Notes under the pieces: model-generated
Database searches by the model: none
Seen by the model: only the letters and a program-made list of their open reading frames with translations
What the model was told of the DNA's origin: nothing
Source: Ascaphus truei
Lineage: Eukaryota; Chordata; Amphibia; Anura; Ascaphidae
DNA length: 64,000 bases
Assembly: GCA_036426205.1 (NCBI GenBank)
Contig: WSYH01001924.1
Coordinates: forward strand, 37,682-101,681
Direction of reading: 5' to 3'
Translations under genes and position numbers: made by a program
Shown here: in pieces, positions 60,693 to 64,000 of the stretch
Position numbering within the stretch: position 1 is the first letter of the stretch
How the letters are laid out: the number at the start of each line of letters is the position of its first letter

Positions 60693-61416
60693 CTAATGCA
60701 AGTCCCCTGCTCTCCTCCCTGCCTCTCGGTACCGCCACGTTAGCAGCTGTATGGGAAAGACATTGTGCCTAAACCACTTCAAGTAAAGCGCTGAATACAT
60801 TGTCAATGCTAGAACAGAAAACCAGGACCCCGTTATCCCGGGCACTTATCCATGTATCAGTGTTAATGGCAATTAAAATGCGGCCTATAACTTATTAAGG
60901 TAAAACCCCAGCAGCAGCCGGACCTGTGCCAAGCGGAGGGATAAATTCACTGCCGGACAGCCCATTAATGCACAAAGTTGCATTGTAAACAGCTTATGTA
61001 AACAACTATAAAACCCGACCTCTGGGGACAGCATTTCCTTTTTATTTCTGCTGTAATGAGTCAAAATTGCCTCCTGGACAATAATAAATTAGAAACTTTA
61101 CGGCCCAAAGCAGCGACCCGGCTCCTCTCCATCACCACTGTCTGGGATCACAAAATGGCCGCCCCAGAGACAGTCATGGTTTTTTGTTGTTTTAAAAAAC
61201 AAAAAACGAATTAAACTCATGAGATTTAAAGGCGCCGTTCCCCATCCTTTAGGAAACAGAGGGTCTCCGGAGCCGACCTGCGTTCATTTCAGCTCCAGGG
61301 ACCCTCTGGTTCCCACGATAGTTACCGGAGAAGATGCCACTGGTACTGTCCAATCTAGGGGAAACAAGATGGAGGTTTCAGTCTCTCGTGACACGCGTGT
61401 CAAAAGGGAGCCGCAA
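60693..61416. other. Unique intron segment, candidate conserved non-coding DNA, with one fold-back head
   Basis: From about 60780 to 61200 the sequence is non-repetitive and contains AT-rich cores typical of developmental enhancers (GGCAATTAAAATGCGGCC, CATTAATGCACAAAG, GTAATGAGTCAAAATTG). At about 61248-61312 there is a single self-complementary head of the fold-back MITE family (CAGAGGGTCTCCGGAG with CTCCAGGGACCCTCTG). No exon. The outer edge joins the 69-bp satellite directly. Confidence 0.5.
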
Positions 61417-64000
61417 CATACATAAAGGGTTAATATGTGCAGCTTAGAGGAGAGAAGGGAGAGGGGATATGAGAGACACTGTCACATATATAAAGGGTTA
61501 ATATGTGCAGCTTAGAGGAGAGAAGGGAGAGGGGGATATGAGAGAAACTGTCACATATATAAAGGGTTAATATGTGCAGCTTAGAGGGGAGAAGGGAGAG
61601 AGGGCGAGGGGGAATATGGAGACCACTGTCACAAATAAAAGTGTCATTGTGGGCAGCTTAGAGGAGAGAAGGGAGAGGGGGATATGAGAGAAACTGTCAC
61701 ATATATAAAGGGGAAATGTGCATGAGTCCCTGTCCCCTCTCTTCTTTTCTTTTTCTTCCCCTTTCCCCTTCCCTGATTTTCTGCCTTAAGAGGAGAGAAG
61801 GGAGAGGGGGATATGAGAGACTGTCACATATATAAAGGGTTAATATGTGCAGCTTAGAGGGGAGAAGGGAGAGGGGGATATGAGAGAAACTGTCACATAT
61901 ATAAAGGGTTAATATGTGCAGCTTAGGGAGAAGGGAGAGGGATTGAGAGAAACTGTCAATATATAAAGGGTAATATGTGCAGCTTAGAGGAGAGAAGGGA
62001 GAGGGGGTATGAGAGACTGTCACATATTAAAGGGTTAATATGTGAGCTTAGAGGGTGAGAAGGGAGAGGGGGATAATGAGAGACTGTCCCATATATAAAG
62101 GGTTAATATGTGGCAGATTAGAGGGGAGAAGGGAGAGGGGGATATAGAGATACTGTCACAATTATAAAGGGTTAATATGGCAGCTTGAGGGGAGTTAAGG
62201 GAGAGAGGGGATATGAGAGACTTGTCACATATATAAATGGTTAATATGTGCAGCTTAGAGGGGGAAGGGAGAGGGGAATGGAGACTGTCACATATATAAA
62301 GGGTTAATATGTGCAGTAGAGGGAGAAGGGAGAGGGGGATATGGAGACATGTCACATATATAAAGGATTAATATGTGCAGCTTAGAGGGGAAGGGATGAG
62401 GGGGATATGAGAGAACTGTCACATATATAAGGATGTTAATAGTGCAGCTTAGAGGGGGATGAAGGGAGAGGGGGATATGAGGAGACACTGTCACAATATA
62501 AATGGTTATATGTGCAGCTTAGAGGGGAGAAGGAGAGGGGGGATATGAGAGACTGTCACATATAAAGGGTTAATATGTGCAGCTTAGAGGGGAGAAGGTG
62601 AGAGAGGGGGATATGAGGAGACTTGTCACATATATAAAGGGTTAATATGGGCAGCTTAGAGGGGGAAAGGAGAGGGGGATATGGGAGACTACGTCACATA
62701 TATAAGGGTTATATGTGCAGCTTAGAGGGAGGAAGTGGAGAGGGGGATATGAGAGACTGTCACTAATAAAGGTTAAGATGTGCAGCTAGAGGGGAGAAGG
62801 GAGAGGGGGATATGAGAGCACTGTCACATTATAAAGGTTAATATGTGCAGCTAGGGGGAGAGGGAGAGGGGGATATGAGGAAACTGTCACAATTATAAGG
62901 GTTAATATGTGCAGCTTTAAGGGGAGAAGGGGAGAGGGGATATAGAGAACCTGTCACGTATATAAAGGGTTATATGTGCAGCTTAGAGGGAGAAGGGAGA
63001 GGGGGAGATGATAGAACTGTCACATATATAAGGGTAATTGTGCAGCTTAAGAGGAGAGAAGGGAGAGGGGATATGAAGAGAAACTGTCACATATAAAAGG
63101 GTAATATGTGCAGCTTAGAGGGAGAAGGGAGGGGGATATGAGAGAACTGTCACATATAAAGGGTTCATATGTGCAGCTTAGAGGGAGAAGGGAGAGGGGA
63201 TAGAGAAAACTGTCACATATATAAGGGTTAATATGTGCAGCTTAAGGAGAAGGGAGAGGGGGATTATGAGAAACTGTCACATATATAAAGGGTTAATATG
63301 TGCAGTAGAGGAGAGAGGGAGAGGGGATATGATGAGATGTCACATATAAAGGGTTATATGTGCAGCTTAGAGGGGAGGAAGGGAGAGGGGATATGAGAGA
63401 CTGTCACGATATATAAAGGGTTAATGTGCATGACTTTAGAGGGGAGTAAGGGAGAGGGGATATGAGAGACTGTCACATATATAAAGGGTTAATATGTGCA
63501 GCTTAGAGGGGGAGAAGGGAGAGGGGGGAATATGGAGACTGTCACATTAATAGGTGTTATATGTGCAGCTTAGAGGGGAGAAGGGAGAGGGGGATATGAG
63601 GACAGTCACATATATAAAGGATTAATGTGCAGCTTAGAGGGGAGAAGGGGAGAGGGAATATGAGAGATAATGTCACATATATAAAGGGTTAATATGTGCA
63701 GCTTAGAGGGGAGAAGGGAGAGGGGGATATGAGAGATACTGTCACATGTATAAAGGGTTAATAAGCGCTGCTTAGAGGAGAGAAGGGAGAGGGGGATATG
63801 AGAGAAACTCACATATAAAGGGTTAATATGTGCAGCTTAGAGGGGAGAAGGGAGAGGGGGATATGAGAAACACTGACACATATATAAAGGGTTAATATGT
63901 GCATTTTAGAGGGGAGAAGGGAGAGGGGGATAAGAGAAACACTGTCACATATATAAAGGGTTAATATGTGCAACTTAGAGGGGAGAAGGGAGAGGGGGAT
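61417..64000. repeat. 69-bp satellite, right-arm copy, open at window end
   Basis: The unit is GTCACATATATAAAGGGTTA, ATATGTGCAGCTTAGAGGGG, AGAAGGGAGAGGGGGATATG, AGAGAAACT, about 37 copies within the window. The first units (61417-61700) and the last ones (63650-64000) are clean, and the middle is noisy. It is the reverse complement of 3640-10525 and continues past 64000. At about 61720-61790 a pyrimidine-rich stretch (CTTTTCTTTTTCTTCCCC) interrupts it. Confidence 0.92.

Noticed and set aside
1..64000. tRNA, rRNA or other structural RNA genes, telomere repeats, viral genes
   Set aside because: I saw no sequence with the required conserved blocks. Hairpins found are parts of MITEs or minisatellites.

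Overview
The window is vertebrate nuclear DNA, most likely from an anuran amphibian. It holds two coding exons of one gene, short non-autonomous DNA transposons with Tc1-type and hAT-type ends, retroposon-like tails of a kind common in frog genomes, and very dense minisatellites (by eye roughly half of the 64 kb). There is no prokaryotic gene content. The frog assignment rests on remembered repeat families, not on a search.

The dominating structure is a giant inverted duplication. Everything from about 3.6 kb to 36.15 kb reappears in reverse complement from 36.85 kb to the window end. The centre is a 694-bp internally deleted Tc1-like element (36152-36845) whose own terminal inverted repeats form the innermost part of the palindrome. 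From the outside inwards the order on each arm is: 69-bp satellite; unique DNA with a hAT MITE; 37-bp minisatellite; unique DNA with exon A; 35-bp minisatellite; unique DNA; a nested 3.6-kb fold-back structure; 42-bp minisatellite; a 165-bp higher-order repeat; (CA/TG)n; (GA/CT)n; unique DNA with exon B; a ~52-bp CA-bearing minisatellite; the Tc1 centre. Left of the palindrome lie a second, base-for-base identical Tc1 fragment (1-477), a 47-bp minisatellite and a short unique stretch with another hAT MITE.

The only protein-coding gene I recognise is SCAPER (S-phase cyclin A-associated protein in the ER). On the right arm, minus strand, two exons of 137 and 66 nt (55790-55926 and 43405-43470) have canonical splice sites, join in phase, and encode 67 residues matching the stretch of SCAPER that I recall as lying just after its zinc finger. 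On the left arm, plus strand, the same exons exist at about 16280-16493 and 29625-29691 but are broken by small indels and an inserted stretch. The whole palindrome therefore lies within SCAPER introns, and the contig turns round inside the intron downstream of exon B.

The left arm looks like an unpolished copy of the right: scattered 1-3 nt indels, broken exons and low-complexity arm-specific insertions. The most economical reading is that one arm is a fold-back or assembly artefact. A real inverted duplication seeded at the Tc1 terminal repeats is the exciting alternative and is testable. I found no complete gene, RNA gene, CRISPR array or defence system. The more interesting biology lies in the palindrome centre, the nested fold-back with two outward-facing promoter-like ends, the fold-back MITE family, and the unique islands in SCAPER introns that could be Islet-type enhancers.
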